In this document: positions 63,723 to 64,000 of the stretch, piece by piece
Numbering within the stretch: position 1 is the stretch's first letter
Layout: each line of letters opens with the position of its first letter
From: Jejudonia soesokkakensis
Lineage (GTDB): Bacteria; Bacteroidota; Bacteroidia; Flavobacteriales; Flavobacteriaceae
DNA: 64,000 bases
Reading direction: 5' to 3'
Assembly (NCBI RefSeq): GCF_042664795.1
Contig: NZ_JBHTBN010000006.1
Coordinates: forward strand, 1-64,000
Position numbers and translations under genes: made by a program
The notes under the pieces: generated by a model
Database searches by the model: none
Told to the model about the DNA's origin: nothing
The model's input: only the letters and a program-made list of their open reading frames with translations

Positions 63723-64000
63723 TTACAAATTATCTAAAAAATTAAAAATTTCTACATAAGCATCTTTTAATTCTTCATCGTTTGGGTCGTGCAATCCGTT
63801 TGGCTTGTAAATAACAAAATCTTTATTTTGATTAAGCATAGGAACGAATTTTTCAAAAGTTTGAGGTGGAATTTGATTGTCTTTACCTCCGTGCCATAAA
63901 AATATTGGTGGGTCGTTTTTGTCAAAATAGGTTATAGGTTCGTAGACCGCTATTTTCTCTTTTGATTCATAACTCTCACTTTCTGGAAAAAGAGCTTTAC
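63723..64000 (-). CDS. Alpha/beta hydrolase, C-terminal part (5' end outside window)
   Basis: The frame is open from the window edge to TAA at 63723-63725, giving the last 91 residues. It shows the final part of an alpha/beta hydrolase such as a prolyl-oligopeptidase or acyl-esterase: PPIFLWHGGKDNQIPPQTFE, in which D is the catalytic acid, then NGLHDPNDE with the catalytic histidine. The nucleophile serine lies upstream, outside the window. The gene is flanked 3' by the attC-like element D2. Substrate unknown. Confidence 0.8.
   Translation of the reverse strand, partial: KALFPESESYESKEKIAVYEPITYFDKNDPPIFLWHGGKDNQIPPQTFEKFVPMLNQNKDFVIYKPNGLHDPNDEELKDAYVEIFNFLDNL

Overview
The window is AT-rich chromosomal DNA from a member of the Flavobacteriaceae (Bacteroidota). 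Three kinds of evidence support this. Large secreted proteins carry the C-terminal sorting domain of the type IX secretion system. Several promoters match the Bacteroidota pattern TTTG-N19-TAnnTTTG. The gene order parA-parB-DUF5683-dapB-lepB-wbqC is a familiar flavobacterial one. No rRNA genes, CRISPR arrays, complete insertion sequences or prophage structural modules were seen.

Layout. Positions 1-3718 (-) hold the 5' part of a giant HYR adhesin with an inserted C-type lectin domain. Positions 4006-10152 hold pcm and the parAB/dapB/lepB/wbqC group. Positions 10281-16966 (-) hold a flavin-dependent oxidoreductase and a tightly packed udk-divIC-mutA-lipoprotein-mutB-GNAT operon for methylmalonyl-CoA metabolism; the matching chaperone GTPase meaB lies at 24987. 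Positions 17058-18644 (-) encode a cytochrome c lipoprotein and a PQQ-type sugar dehydrogenase. Positions 19025-19226 (-) hold two tandem proline tRNAs with a textbook promoter. Positions 19521-22878 (+) are an unusual cluster: a Tat-exported protein with a dioxygenase-like fold, three tandem phage-tail-collar (microcystin-dependent-protein-like) paralogues, and a solute-binding-protein homologue with no signal peptide. Positions 23431-30888 hold trxB, ohr, meaB and an envelope glycan/lipid group (sugar epimerase, GT2, LAB_N, ArnT-like transferase, PAP2). Positions 31545-35058 hold a DUF4870/PadR/PspC/head-GIN stress-type operon.

Positions 35216-58507 are dominated by surface biology. A hybrid-looking sensor kinase and a LuxR-type response regulator precede a 3712-residue beta-solenoid adhesin. 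A lipoprotein, a MORN-repeat protein and a 1606-residue subtilisin-like protease follow. The adhesin and the protease share nearly the same type IX sorting domain. A rare duplicated palindrome, TACGTA-N4-TACGTA, lies upstream of both giant HYR adhesins and nowhere else that I found between genes, which suggests a shared regulator, possibly the neighbouring response regulator.

Positions 58600-64000 look like accessory DNA: lone genes (lipoprotein, 2OG-Fe(II) oxygenase, Hsp20, alpha/beta hydrolase), a frameshifted TlpA-like gene, and a family of attC-like hairpin repeats. Heptanucleotide tandem arrays recur at gene ends across the window and several run through stop codons. A 28-residue single-membrane-span peptide gene with its own good promoter is proposed at 58673-58759.
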